NCBI GenBank assembly: GCA_946902875.1
Contig: OX336353.1
Span: 20,225,151-20,289,150 of the forward strand
Length of the DNA stretch: 64,000 nt
Direction of reading: 5' to 3'
Origin: Nematopogon swammerdamellus
Lineage: Eukaryota; Arthropoda; Insecta; Lepidoptera; Adelidae
A program made the translations under genes and the position numbers. This document shows positions 29,140-39,911 of the stretch, in pieces; positions within the stretch are counted from its first letter, which is position 1, and every line of letters begins with the position of its first letter. The notes beneath the pieces were generated by a model, which was not told the origin of the DNA, did no database searches, and was given only the letters and a program-made list of their open reading frames with translations.

Positions 29140-29389
29140 TTATGGAAACTGACACGGTTGGCTACATCACCTACAACGTCCGTGATGTCAGCCCATAACA
29201 CCGGGTGAACTAGGTGCCATGTCAGTGCTTCCCCCTTTGATCGTGCCGGCTACACTGAACTGGTCGGAAAACACTAACTATTTACATTTAGACCGTTTAG
29301 ACCGACGTTTCATTCAGTGCGGTGGTACCAACCCGGGCGGGTTAAACCCTACCACCAAGTAAGATTAGGAGGGAAGGGACCTACAGTTT
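29140..29389 (-). mobile_element. SINE-5S body, head missing
   Basis: The tail and body in reverse (CACGGTTGGCTACATCACC, CCGGCTACACTGAACTGG, GCGGTGGTACCAACCCGG) end at AGGGACCTACAGTTT, where the head would begin. Confidence 0.9.
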
Positions 29390-29870
29390 GATGATCTACA
29401 GTCCAGATGATGATGATGTATCAATTGGTTATGCATATTAGTCACGGAACCGGCAACCGGTAATATGTACGAATTGATTCTTATCACGTTTCTTGTATGG
29501 GGCCCCATATTTTTTACTTTTTGATGTTTCACGCGCTTAATTCTTCACTTTATTTTCCATACTCTTATTTCCAATTAAGGACAGTGATCGACGTCGATTA
29601 CTCTGAAACTATGAACTATGATTGGTACTTACATCTAATAGTATCTAGGTACTACAAAGTATAAATTTCATTCCTAAATGTTCTGAATTTAGAAATGGTC
29701 GATATCGAACCAATGTTTGTTTAAAATATCGTTGGCATAATAAATAAATAATAGAATATAATATAAATTTTTTATTGCGCGCAATTCAGAGAAAAACAAT
29801 ACACGAAATTAAACAAGAAATACAGGATTGCGCAATGGCGGCCTTATCACTGCTTTCCAACTTTAAATTG
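29390..29870. other. Unassigned AT-rich stretch
   Basis: No gene seen. Confidence 0.3.
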
Positions 29871-29873
29871 TAA

Positions 29874-30030
29874 TTCGTAGTTTCAAATTTAAAATTGGAA
29901 TTGGTCGACCGACATTGTTCCTTCGGTTAAGCTTGATGATATTCGTAGTTCTAAATTTAAATTGGAATTGGTCGACCGACATTGTTCCTTCGGTTAAGCT
30001 TGATGATATTCGTAGTTCCAATTTCAAAAA
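29874..30030. repeat. Tandem duplication, 66-68 bp unit, about 2.3 copies
   Basis: The unit has GGTCGACCGACATTGTTCCT and TCGGTTAAGCTTGATGATAT, then ATTCGTAGTT, given twice almost identically with a partial third copy. Confidence 0.9.
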
Positions 30031-31134
30031 TTGGTTGACCTAACATGGCGTCCGGCCGCGAGACGCTCCGGGCGCGGTGCGGCAGTGCGGCGGCGGCGGC
30101 GCGGCGTCGTCCGCGAGCCTCAGCAGGTTACATTATGTACATCGGGAAATTCGAGCCGCGTCTACCGCTTATATACCTCGCTATATACCCACACGTATAT
30201 ACCCTGTGTGTCGTCTCGTGACGCTACGGGGTACATAGCCTTTAGGAGCGGAGACTGGTCGCCCGTGTTCTTGATCTGGCTTCGTAGCGAGCGAAATTCT
30301 TGAGACAAAGATATCCAGGTGGACGAAAATCCATTGGCCATGAAGACATGGTATCTACGAGAGTTGATCACCGTTCAGTGTACAAATGTAATGTGTGTGT
30401 AGTTTCACAAAGGATTTCTCAATAAAGATTTAGATATTCATCTCAAATGAGTATTTTTTATGTTTATAAGATTCGCTGTTTCAGCGGCTTCACTTCGCTC
30501 AAAATATCCTATAATACAATACAGTAATAACAATACAAAAATACAGTCATGTAACCCCATGCACAATAGCTAATGAGGGACCTAGTTGGAGCGTTTAAAC
30601 GAGTAACATATAGACAGAGAACAATAACGAAATTCTTACGAGAAAATATATAGAAGACTCGGTTAATTTAATAGCAAATCCGATTTAAACGCAAATAATA
30701 CCTAACAAACGATCGCTCCTCTTGTATTCTCTCTCTCCCTCTCTCTCTATCTCTCTTTCGTCCATACTATACTATACTTTCTTTGATACTGCTCAGCCCT
30801 AAGTTTATTTAACGTGATGGTATATATATAGCCTATAGTGAGCCTCAAGAAATACTCTTTCCAATGGTGCAAATCGCATCATAATCCGTTCAGTGGTACC
30901 GGAGTTTACTTCAAACATACATACATACAAACAGACGTTCACTAACTTCGGCTAAAATGTAACTGTCCGTTAACTCCTGTCAAATGACGACAAAATAACT
31001 GGTTGGACGAACCGAGACTTAACCGGTATGGTGAAAACGGCCATAACATATCATACCATGCAACGCCGAGAAATTTGAAACTATTAATTTGGGCAACACG
31101 AAGCGACGTCTAATCCTCCCGGTTCCACTTCAGA
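30031..31134. other. Unassigned stretch with a Helitron-like remnant
   Basis: A small GC-rich piece (30050-30120) begins it. 30790-30955 has AACGTGATGGTATATATATA, GCCTATAGTGAGCCTCAAG and CATACATACATACAAACAGA, as in the inner part of Helitron-like copies H2/H3. A TCTCTCCCTCTCTCTCTATC tract is at about 30728-30760. No gene is supported. Confidence 0.4.
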
Positions 31135-31445
31135 ATGCAAGACGCCCGGCAATTAGCGGAGGCGTGGATGACGTCAGAGGTGGACCCAGGGGCCCGGGGG
31201 GGCGCGCGGGAACGCTTTCGCCCTCGGGAGGGTAATAGGCGGCGGCGGGTCGGGAGGCTAGCGGGGGGAGGGGGGGGGACGCTTGTCGCTGATTATTATT
31301 TTAGAGTTTTTGCTCGCAGCCACTTTGGTATATTTACGTTTGGCGCAACCGTTACGGCGGCGCGGCGGCGCGACGGCGGCGTTACGCGTTACGCAGCGTT
31401 ACGCTTGAGGGAAAGCGCGGGAAGGAGAAGCGGGAGGGGGAATGC
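31135..31445. other. GC-rich island with regulatory-type motifs
   Basis: Holds CAATTAGCGG, a palindromic TGACGTCA (CREB/ATF-type site) at about 31170, GTATATTTACGTTT (forkhead-type TATTTAC) near 31329, and GGCGCG runs. A plus-strand frame of 162 codons (31135-31623) crosses the island but ends in transposon-like sequence and shows arginine/glycine runs only, so I do not call a gene. Confidence 0.4.
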
Positions 31446-31524
31446 AATTAAACAATTTTCTTTTGTCAATGTGGATAAGATATCGTCTCTATTTCACGGG
31501 GAGTGTTCGGAGGAGCTGTTTAAT

Positions 31525-31697
31525 TCTGCCCTCCCCATTCCACCTCGGCACTACGCGTACTGGGCAGAGGATGCACCCCTATTCAATCGACCTACCACGG
31601 ATGAGCACCAACTGGTTACGTAGGTATTTTATTCACAGAACCGGGAAAATGTGGACCGCACTCCCTGCCCATCTATATCCCCCCAAGTACAGCCAAG
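31525..31697 (+). pseudogene. LINE C-terminal fragment (RTGK type)
   Basis: A frame reads FIHRTGKMWTALPAHLYPPK, matching the end of insect LINE proteins (RTxxxWxxLPxxxFPxxY). A related copy at 47090-47275 supplies the next part (YSLGSFKRDVNRHRLG). It is cut by the SINE-G element that starts at 31698. Confidence 0.7.
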
Positions 31698-32027
31698 TAC
31701 CGTGTGGGGCCGGTACTTAAAAAGAGCACTGCATCTCTCCCCGCGCATGTCGTAAAAGACGACTAAGGGATAAGGACGAGATGCCGTGCTAAAGGGCGAC
31801 AGGCTCGCCACCTCTCACCTTGGCGCGGTACTTCCACCGAGTCATGCAGCAGGTGGGTCTTCGTGCCTTACTTGCTGCTTTATCGATTGAATCTTGTTCG
31901 AATACTTTGCGAAACGTGGTGGTCGGTGCTGTGCTGTAATTTACCTGAGTTCTTGCAGCACAACACCGATTACTCTGCTTACCCCGATTGTCGGGATTCA
32001 GCGTGTGCGATATGTATGTATGTGCAG
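31698..32027 (+). mobile_element. SINE-G, long type, complete
   Basis: The head is AGTACCGTGTGGGGCCGGTA, GTCGTAAAAGACGACTAAGG and AGATGCCGTGCTAAAGGGCG. The body has ACCGAGTCATGCAGCAGGTG, GTTCGAATACTTTGCGAAAC and CTTACCCCGATTGTCGGGAT. The tail is ATGTATGTATGTG. It resembles, from memory, a SINE common in moths and butterflies whose head carries GTCGTAAAAGGCGACTAAGG. Confidence 0.9.
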
Positions 32028-32140
32028 CCTGGGGTTTTTCAAAACGGGCGTGAAAAGGCCCTGTCAGGCCGGAATGGCATTCGGAATCCCTGTGCATCAC
32101 GGAATGTCCATGGGCATCGTTAGACACCTACTTGTAGGTG
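32028..32140 (+). mobile_element. LINE 3' end fragment (RTGK type)
   Basis: Reads AGGCCGGAATGGCATTCGGA and GGAATGTCCATGGGCATCGT, continuing the LINE of 31525-31697 on the far side of the SINE. The SINE was therefore probably inserted into this LINE. Confidence 0.7.
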
Positions 32141-32407
32141 AAACATTTATTTAAATCTTCTTTAAAATGTACACTTCACGAACTGCACAATTTCAAATTC
32201 CGTCACGTAGAATAACCGCTCGATGTCGCCGCGCGTTGCACTACCAAGTTGTAGAGAAGTAAAGTTGTCTAGTACCTACTCAGTACGAGCGAGTGTGTCG
32301 GTCGGTACTGGCAAGCTATCACTTTTGCCGGCAGCCGCCGCCACCGCGTCGTCGGCGACTTCTGCTCTCACTTCTGCGAGTAGGTCAAAGTTTAACTAAA
32401 CTTTACT

Positions 32408-32465
32408 TAGGTAGTTTTTAGGGTTCCGTATTCGTCGTACGGGACCCTATTACTAAGCCTACGCC

Positions 32466-32511
<46 letters not shown>

Positions 32512-32813
32512 CTGTCCGAGGGCTGTATCTCTTGAACCGTAATAGGTAGCCCGCTGAAATTTTCACAGAACATGTGTTATTACTTATTACTTATTATTGC
32601 CGATATAACAACAAAATAATAAAAATAAGAAAAAGTAAAAAAATCATGGGGTCCCCACACAAGAAACTAAAAAGTGTATGCGCGCCATCTACAGTAACGA
32701 GTATGAATCATTTTAACTAATCCATAGATGGCGTGAGTGGCGCTGACCATGACATGGCGATACGGAACCCTCGGTGCGCCAGTTCGACTCGCACTTGGCC
32801 GGGTCTTTTAAGT
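32408..32813 (-). mobile_element. Family A, full copy
   Basis: Reverse orientation: AGGGTTCCGTATTCGTCGTA at the left, a TCTG-rich run at 32467-32520, GAACCGTAATAGGTAGCC, and GTTCGACTCGCACTTGGCCG at the right. Confidence 0.95.
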
Positions 32814-32865
32814 TAGGTGGTGGGTGGCACCGTGGTTAAGGTAAGGCATCGCAATTTCATGCGAA

Positions 32866-33385
32866 ATCTCTCTCTCCTCCGCTGTAGATAGTCAAATCTC
32901 GTCCGCTATAGTCACATTCCGTATGATATAGTCACATCTCGTCCGCTGTAGTCACATTCCGTATAATATAGTCAAATCTCGTCCGCTATAGTCACATTCC
33001 GTATGATATAGTCACATCTCGTCCGCTGTAGTCACATTCCGTATAATATAGTCAAATCTCGTCCGCTGTAGTCACATTCCGTATACTATAGTCACATCTC
33101 GTCCGCTGTAGTCACATTCCGTATACTATAGTCACATCTCGTCCGCTGCAGTCACATTCCATATACTATAGTCACATCTCGTCCGCTGTAGTCACATTCC
33201 GTATACTATATTCACATCTCGTCCGCTGTAGTCACATTCCGTATACTATAGTCACATCTCGTCCGCTGTAGTCACATTCCGTATACTATAGTCACATATC
33301 GTTGGCTATAGTCAAATTTCGTCTGCCATAGCCACATTTTGATGTTCTATAGCCACTTTTCGTACGTTATAGCCAAATTTAGCCG
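32866..33385. repeat. 20/40-bp satellite array
   Basis: Two related 20-base units alternate, TAGTCACATCTCGTCCGCTG and TAGTCACATTCCGTATACTA, forming a 40-base period repeated about ten times (32887-33287). The right border breaks down into single, diverged 20-base units (TAGCCACATTTTGATGTTCT and others), so the array appears built from a 20-mer. Confidence 0.97.
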
Positions 33386-33499
33386 ACTGGCCCACAAGCG
33401 CCTCCGTCGGTCGCCATCGACAATAGCAATTACAGTGCCTGCCCAGCGAGTGTGAAGCACAAAGCGATCGCAAGACATCTACCGCCGCCCCTGGGGATG

Positions 33500-33590
33500 G
33501 AGCCGCCGCCACACCGGGGTCGGGGGCGGAGGCGGAGGCGGGGGCGGAGGCGGGGGCGGGGGCGGAGGCGGGGGCGGGCCCACCCCACGC
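33500..33590. repeat. GGGGCGGAGGCG minisatellite
   Basis: Six- and twelve-base units of GGGGCGGAGGCG follow one another on the plus strand. A plus frame with repeated GRGRRRG is a consequence. Confidence 0.9.
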
Positions 33591-33659
33591 GCAGCGGCTC
33601 TCACGCTATATACGCTCTAAAGACAGAGACACAAACTTCTAATAAACGCTCTATCTAGA

Positions 33660-34080
33660 ATTGAAGAAAAACATTTTGTTAATTATCTAGCAACTACAAT
33701 CATATTGGTGTATGTATTACATATATATTTTTTTTATATGAGTATGTTTATGTAGTTTAAGTATTTTACATATGGAGTATTTATATTATTTAATGTACTT
33801 ATATAAGTATGTATCTATGTATTAATATGTATTTTTTTATCTATGTTCATGTATGTATATAATATTATAGTGTGATTTTAGGCGTTCAAGTTATCTTTGT
33901 TGTTTTTTTTTTTCATTAATTTATTAATATGTTAAGTGTTGTTTCTTTAAATACCTACAATAAAATATATTGTAATAGTGTGGTTGACCGGCAGAGATTG
34001 CCTTAGGCAATAAGTCCGCCATTTGTTATATAGAATTTATATTAAACAATAAAGCATATTAAATAAATAAATAAATAAAT
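33660..34080 (+). mobile_element. LINE 3' untranslated end
   Basis: AT-rich with TATGTATG words, then GGTTGACCGGCAGAGATTGC, GGCAATAAGTCCGCCATTTG, CAATAAAGCATATTAAAT and (AAAT)n. The same tail, differently diverged, is at 34120-34345, 35085-35212, 47375-47560 (reverse) and 42770-42900 (reverse). Confidence 0.7.
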
Positions 34081-34119
34081 AGGTCGTACATAATTATTTG
34101 TTATGTACATATTATTATG

Positions 34120-34345
34120 TAGTAGATATATATTTATATGATGTCATTAATTATAATTATTAAATTACCACACTTTAATATTTTGCTACTTTCTACTTAT
34201 ATTTTACCACATACCTACGATCCTCAAACACTCAAAAAAGTCGACTGTGAGAAATATATGTATGAGAGAAGTTCGCCTTTGTACCTCATGTAAATTATAT
34301 GTCTTATATTTATATCTGTAAAACGTTTTGGAACTAAAGTGATTT
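34120..34345 (+). mobile_element. LINE 3' untranslated end, diverged
   Basis: Carries CCTCAAACACTCAAAAAAGT, CGACTGTGAGAAAT and GTTCGCCTTTGTACCTCATG in the order seen at 35060-35140. Confidence 0.6.
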
Positions 34346-34689
34346 CTGTCTATCTACATAGTGGTGTGGAATCTGCTGAGGGGGTGGGGTAAACCCCCTC
34401 AGCACATTAAACTAACTACAAGAACTAAAAAACTTATAGATATATCGAAAAGTAGAAACTTCATCAAAATACATTTAATATTTGATCAGTTTATAAATAA
34501 GATACTATGTTTGTTGATTACAAATGGTACCTAGTCAAGAGTTAACTAATTATGCGGTCAGAGCCTCAAGATATTATTTTATCTGGTAAGGCCTGCTTTA
34601 CAGTGTAGTTGGTTTTCTTTGCAAGGGTAGATTTTATGTGTTACTTAAAAAAATATATCATTGACTATTGTTTGTACTGTAATGTTTAT
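34346..34689. other. Unassigned AT-rich stretch
   Basis: Contains the small palindrome-like GAGGGGGTGGGGTAAACCCCCTC near 34378. No gene. Confidence 0.3.
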
Positions 34690-35216
34690 TGATCATTCAT
34701 ATGGCAGTTAGATTACACCCACGAAGAAGAACCGGCAAGAAATTTCGCAGGGTATTTTTTTTTTCATGCATATTACAAGTATTTTAGCGACTAGCCACAT
34801 AATAACACCGCCTACAGTCTGCTTACCTCTTCTGGTATTTTATTATATTATTATAATGTTATGGACAAGTATGTATGTATGTATATTTATTTGTATATAA
34901 TATTCTATATATTTAGTAATTTATATGTATTAAACATGTATGGCTTATATTTTACTAGCATGTACTTATATGTATGTATTAATAAGTATTCTTATTATTA
35001 AATTTATCTCCAATTGTCACGCAACTCTTTTGCTACTACCTACTTACATTCCACTATATTATCGAATCTCAAACATCCAAAGGTTGACTGTAAGAAATCT
35101 CTGTAAGGGATAAGTCCGCCTTTGCACCTTATGTAAATTTTCCAATGTATTTGTTACTGTTTAATGTTTACTGGAGCAATAAAGAATTTTCTATCTATCT
35201 ATCTATCTTATACCAT
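34690..35216 (+). mobile_element. LINE 3' region, long version
   Basis: Begins with GATTACACCCACGAAGAAGA, ACCGGCAAGAAATTTCGCAG, as at 46205-46340, and ends AAAGGTTGACTGTAAGAAAT, GATAAGTCCGCCTTTGCACC, AGCAATAAAGAA and (CTAT)n. It joins the two landmark segments in one piece. Confidence 0.7.
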
Positions 35217-35284
35217 ATGAAATAAATTTTTTCGACATTTTGGATTATCTGTGCTAACTAATTTGAATATAATTTTTTTCACTC

Positions 35285-35420
35285 CAAGTAGCTTTCTGCA
35301 TTTATTTCCTAGCATAGCAGATATTTTGATAAATATAAACACTGGGTAAAGTCTTAATTCCTACTTTATGAAATACATTTCTACAAGAGTCCCCCGTTTT
35401 CATAATGACTTTTTTCTATC
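35285..35420 (-). pseudogene. Jockey/CR1-like reverse transcriptase fragment
   Basis: Reverse-strand similarity to 24530-24625: CTGGGTAAAGTCTTAATTCC and TCTACAAGAGTCCCCCGTTT parallel the segment that encodes RDTCRTAFGEIGIMTLPSAY there. Frame-shifted and short. Confidence 0.6.
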
Positions 35421-35454
35421 CAAGCAAGAATAGAACATCGTCAAAACTACAAAT

Positions 35455-35918
35455 TACAATAAAAAATAATTTTCGTTTACTTACTTAAAGGAGTCGGGGG
35501 ACCGCTAAGTAAATACCCGCGCAGCTCTGTACGAGTATATAAACTCAGAGCTTTTATAGAGTATTTACTTAGCGGTCCCCCGACTCTTTTAAGTGAGTAA
35601 TCGGAAATTATTTTTGACTTTTCAAGGGTCAAAGGTTTTTTAAATTTGTAATTTAACTTTTATTTCAAACTTTTTAAACGTGACATGGTTCACTTTTTAA
35701 GATAATTATTTACTTTATTACTTAATTACTTGATTACTTGATTACACAGACATAGCTAAGAACCATCCCGATTAAACGAGCTTTCTAATAGAAAAAAACC
35801 GCATCCAAATCGGTCCATCCGTTTGGGAGCTACGATGCCACAGACAGACACACCCTTACACACATACACACTCACGTTAAACTTATAACACCCCTCTTTT
35901 TGCATCGTCGGGTTAAAA
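35455..35918 (-). mobile_element. Family E hairpin element
   Basis: Hairpin arms with AAAGGAGTCGGGGGACCGCT and its reverse (35480-35600), then AACCATCCCGATTAAACGAG, CCGCATCCAAATCGGTCCAT, GGGAGCTACGATGCCACAGA, and an end AACACCCCTCTTTTTGCATC. Confidence 0.88.
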
Positions 35919-36236
35919 ATAAAGCAAATTACTAAAAATATATCCAGGATGCTTGCATAACGTTAGCACAAACTTCGCGATCGTAAGTAAAACACTGTAG
36001 GCTTCGCCGCGCCGCGCCCGCGTGCCGAGGGCATTATTATTAACTTGTATGTAGCTAGGTACTCAGGGGTCCACTCAGTACTATAACCTGCCTGTAAGGC
36101 GTCGAGATGCCCCGGCCGACTGAGCAAAATCGACATAAAAATATATCCCGCTTCGCAACACGTAGCGACTGTTCACATTTCACGTAAGCTGATCTAAATT
36201 ATTTGTGTACTTGAATTTATTGTAACTTAAATTTTT

Positions 36237-36310
36237 GTCGCCATGGATGTATGATTCAGAGGGGCCAAAGTACATGCTCCGACCAGCCAGTATCGCGTCC
36301 GAGAAAGTAG
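36237..36310 (-). mobile_element. SINE-T 3' end fragment
   Basis: Holds GCCAAAGTACATGCTCCGAC and CAGCCAGTATCGCGTCCGAG, the reverse of the SINE-T tail region. Confidence 0.7.
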
Positions 36311-36314
36311 GTAA

Positions 36315-36730
36315 TTATTTTCAACCGACGACTGCCAAAAAGGAGGAGGTTCTCAATTCGTCTGTATGTTTTTATATTTTTTTTTTGTGTGTATGTTACT
36401 CGATTTCTCCTCCAATTTCTCAACCGATTTTAATGAATTCTTTTTTTCATGGGTAGGGTATTTTTCAGGGGTGGTCCTTTCATAAATTTTATTAAAGAAT
36501 ACCACCCCTAAGGGTAGGAAATTAAAGGGATGAACACTTTCACACTATGGAATTTTTCAATCATCATCACCCTAAAAAGTATTAAATAATGTTTTGATCT
36601 TGAGTAGAAGGCGGTACAAAAGCACGCCTGTTTATAGATGGACCCTTTTGTGCTTTTGTACCGCCTTCCACTTAAGATCAAAATATTATTTAACACTTTT
36701 TAGGGTTTAAAGTCGGTTCAATCTTTTTTC
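36315..36730. mobile_element. Foldback element with 55-bp arms (E-like)
   Basis: Begins TCAACCGACGACTGCCAAAA, with ATTTCTCAACCGATTTTAAT. Arms 36570-36624 and 36650-36705 are near-perfect inverted copies containing AAGGCGGTACAAAAGCAC. The right end returns to AAAGTCGGTTCAATC. Related in plan to family E, not in sequence. The arm core GAAGGCGGT is also part of the hairpin at 19956-20037. Confidence 0.7.
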
Positions 36731-37213
36731 AGGATTATTACGATAATACGTAATAATCCTAATGATAAGAAACTTTTTTCAAGATTATTTAAAACATTTT
36801 TTTATGATTCCATACCTCAAAAGAGGGAAAAATACCCCATAAATAAATAAATCAATGCATCCCTACATGACAGCAATACTTAATTATTCGACTGCCGTTA
36901 GTCTCGCGTTACGTAATACATGCACGAGCCCGGTACGGCCGCAGCGCGCGGCAGCCCGATAATGGCCGCCGTCCGTTCTCGTCTAAATTAAGTGATGTGG
37001 CGCTTCTAGAGCAGCGGAGAGCAGCTCAGCCTGGGCGCAGCCAGGATCTGGGAAGCGAGCTCTCGAGACTGGGACACCGAGCTCCTAGATCACCGGAGCT
37101 AGGAAACTTTGCTGTCACTTTTGAATTCGATAGCATCGAATCATTCAAGTTTCCTTGAACGATTGAAGGAGGAGCGTTGCAACTACCGTTAATACTTTCG
37201 TGACGTTTCGCTT
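36731..37213. other. Unassigned stretch
   Basis: Mixed DNA with a GC-richer middle (36920-37100). No gene supported. Confidence 0.3.
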
Positions 37214-37558
37214 TTTAGGGTTCCGTATCCGTCGTACGGGACCCTATTACTAAGCCTACGCCGCGCTGTCTGTCTGTCCGAGGGCTGTATCTCTTGAACC
37301 GTAATAGGTAGCCCATTGAAATTTTCACAAAATAGAATATGTGTTATTATGACCGATATAACAACAAATAATAAAAATAAGAAAAAGTAAAAAAATCACG
37401 GGCTCCCTATAGAAAAAACTAAAAAGTCTATGCGAGCCTTCTACCGAAAAGAGTATGAAGCATTTTAAATAAGTCATAGATGGCGTGATTGGCGCCGACC
37501 ATGACATGGCGATATAGAACCCTTGGTGCGCGAGTTCGACTCGCACTTGGCCGGTTTT
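37214..37558 (-). mobile_element. Family A copy
   Basis: AGGGTTCCGTATCCGTCGTA at the left and GAGTTCGACTCGCACTTGGC at the right. The TCTG run is short. Confidence 0.95.
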
Positions 37559-37865
37559 TTTATTCTATTAGCAATTTCCCAAACGTGCGTTCAGTTGCCC
37601 CTCCGGTGTTGAAAATTGCCATAACACAAAACATTAGGTTATCTGTGGGTACGTTGGACCGACAAGGTATCACCTGCGGTTAACCACTGGCTGTCGATTA
37701 GGTACCCTTCGTGCAGAGTCCTTTGCGCCCGCGAATATGTGCGATGTTTCGATATTTCTCCGAGGCCGATGATAGAGCGGGGTTTTTGCGAGTAATGTTC
37801 TGGAAATAACACCGACTCAGGGTGCCCCCTCCCTTGCCCTACTTCCAGCCTCCGGCCCTAGAGCA

Positions 37866-38335
37866 TTCCAAGTCAGTCAGTCAGTCAGCGTGTAAGCGTC
37901 CACTGCTGGACATACGCCTCTCCAATTTTCCTGCAGTCCGGGCCGGGAGGCCTTCAGCGATACGGAACCACTGCTTTCCGCCGACGTACTTGATGCCGTC
38001 GTCCCACCTGGCGGGCGACTTCCCACACTCCGTTTTCCTGTCCACGGCCGCCAGTGTAGGACACGGTTACTCCAACGGTCGTCGTCTCTTCGGCTAACGT
38101 GCCCAGCCCACTGCCACTTGAGCTTAGCCACCCGGTGTCCAATATCGACTACTTTGGTGCGTCGGCGGATTGCCTCGTTACGCACCATATCACGTAGCGA
38201 TATTCCCAGCATGGCTCGCTCCATTGCTCGCTGGCCAACTTTCAACCTTTGGACAACACCTACCGTCTGAGTCCATGTTTAACACCCTTACGTCATAATC
38301 GGGAGGACACACTGGTCTTATATACGGGTCTTTAA
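37866..38335 (-). pseudogene. RTE LINE reverse transcriptase, C-terminal part
   Basis: The minus strand reads KVGQRAMERAMLGISLRDMV, RNEAIRRRTKVVDIGHRVAK and LKWQWAGHVSRRDDDRWSNR, then WRPWTGKRSVGSRPPG. This is the conserved block after the reverse transcriptase domain of RTE-type LINEs. The frame shifts after GRPP, and the 3' end carries a (TGAC)n tract beside GTCCACTGCTGGACATACGC. Two small relatives are at 51032-51166 and 58640-58705. Confidence 0.88.
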
Positions 38336-38745
38336 ATTTTGCGGAAGGATTTTTTTTTTCTAATTGACATAATTATACTTGGAATGCTTGCCTTCTCTCT
38401 CCCTCTCCGTTTGCGTCGGGGGTTAAAAAGTAAAATAAATAAAAGAGCTCGGCATAACTTGGAATGGGCCGGAGCCGGCACATCCCGCGACATTGTGTTA
38501 CACTCGCAACACTGATCGAGATAAGTAGGCTTAGGCGGAACAACCTATTTCTCTCGAAATGTTTTTTGCCGTCGTCACGACAATTTGGCCGACATTATTA
38601 TTCTATTAGGTCCGATTCCTATTAGTTGCTACCGAGTCAGCCTACGTACACTATCATATTATATTATTATACCCATATTTGTACCCGAAATATTTTTTTT
38701 ATGCTAGGCTTGGTGGGCTACAATTCTATAGAGTTCAGAAGGGAC
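38336..38745. other. Unassigned stretch with an E-element end
   Basis: CCGTTTGCGTCGGGGGTTAA at 38407-38426 matches the terminus of family E. No gene otherwise. Confidence 0.35.
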
Positions 38746-38748
38746 TTA

Positions 38749-39296
38749 GAGTGACATTCATCCAAGCATCCATCTTTGAGTTCGAAAACTAAGGCAAGTC
38801 CAAGTCTAGTCTCACGTCACGGCAACTTTAGCCTCGAAAGCGAACTTACGAGTTTTCTGTCTCTTTCATTTTAGTACAAATGAGGGAGTAGCTCAGAATA
38901 TAATACACAGAGCATTGACGTACTGGCTGTCCTTCTTCTTCTTCTTTTTTTAAGGCTGACAGCGTGCGTGAGTGTATGTGACAGTCAACTTTGAAGCATA
39001 GACTATAGACAAATTGACCATGAAATGGGAGATCTCTACGAAAACACCCTACATTTCAGTACGAGCATTGCTGCGAGATATGGTGCGAAAACCACCAGAA
39101 AAAGAAAAAAAGTGACGTTTAACTTGGACTACTTTAAACTTGGCTTAGCATAGTTCGTTCTAAGCGTTAGTCTCGTTTTTGTTAGTCTCGTCAGTCTCGA
39201 GAGTCCTGTACATAATGTTAGTAAAGTTTAATCGGATTCGTGCTTAGCTTAGACAGCGCTAAGCTTCGAGCTTTGGAACGACTGTGAATGTCAGCC
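38749..39296. mobile_element. PIF/Harbinger-like element, 548 bp
   Basis: Ends GAGTGACATTCAT and ACTGTGAATGTCAGCC, flanked by TTA at 38746-38748 and 39297-39299. In reverse it follows 25447-26422 with CTAAGCGTTAGTCTCG, CAGTACGAGCATTGCTGCGA, GAGGGAGTAGCTCAGAATA. It lacks the 340-bp inner segment of the longer copy. Confidence 0.88.
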
Positions 39297-39387
39297 TTAG
39301 TCCTCATGTCCAACATTTTCAAAAATTTCAATGGGAAAATCGGTAATCCGGTTTTCCTGCAGTTGTGTCTGCAATTTTTATGTTCCA

Positions 39388-39793
39388 GCGACGGGTGGAC
39401 GAGTTGTCTGGGCGTCGGCTTCTCGTGCGGAGGTCCGAGGTTCAATTCTGGTCCGCGTGTAACAAAGACTTTTTTTCTGCACGAACAAAATTAAGTGCAC
39501 ACCTACACCTGCTGCTTCACCGCTCGGAACCGGGGTAAAACTGTACGTCCCTTCTCTTACCCCTTACTAGGTGGTAGACTCAAATTGTAGGCGACCAGGT
39601 TGGTACCACCGTACTGGATGTAAGATGGCCGCATAGTAGCCTCGGTTGTGTTCTTCTCTAGTCTTCTAGTCCAGTATCACCAGAAATACAGGGAAGTCTC
39701 CGGTATGGCATCTACCTTCGCGGAGGTGATATTGGCTGGTCGGAGCATGTGCTTTGGCCCCTCCGATTCAGTCATCCATACCGGATTACATAA
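39388..39793 (+). mobile_element. SINE-T, full-length
   Basis: Head GGGTGGACGAGTTGTCTGGG, CGTCGGCTTCTCGTGCGGAG, GAGGTTCAATTCTGGTCCGC. Body and tail complete to CATACCGGATTACATAAAAT. The most complete copy of this family in the window. Confidence 0.93.
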
Positions 39794-39911
39794 AATGAAA
39801 TGTTCCGAATAACTATCAGAGGGCAAGGACACACATACATACTCTCCAACCAGCTCCTGGAAAATTTAATCTACAGCTGTGCTTTCCTCTAAACAGATGC
39901 TGAAATACATA

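Noticed and set aside
31135..31623. 162-codon plus-strand frame as a host gene
   Set aside because: It starts in a GC-rich island with R/G runs and ends in LINE-derived sequence; no conserved domain.
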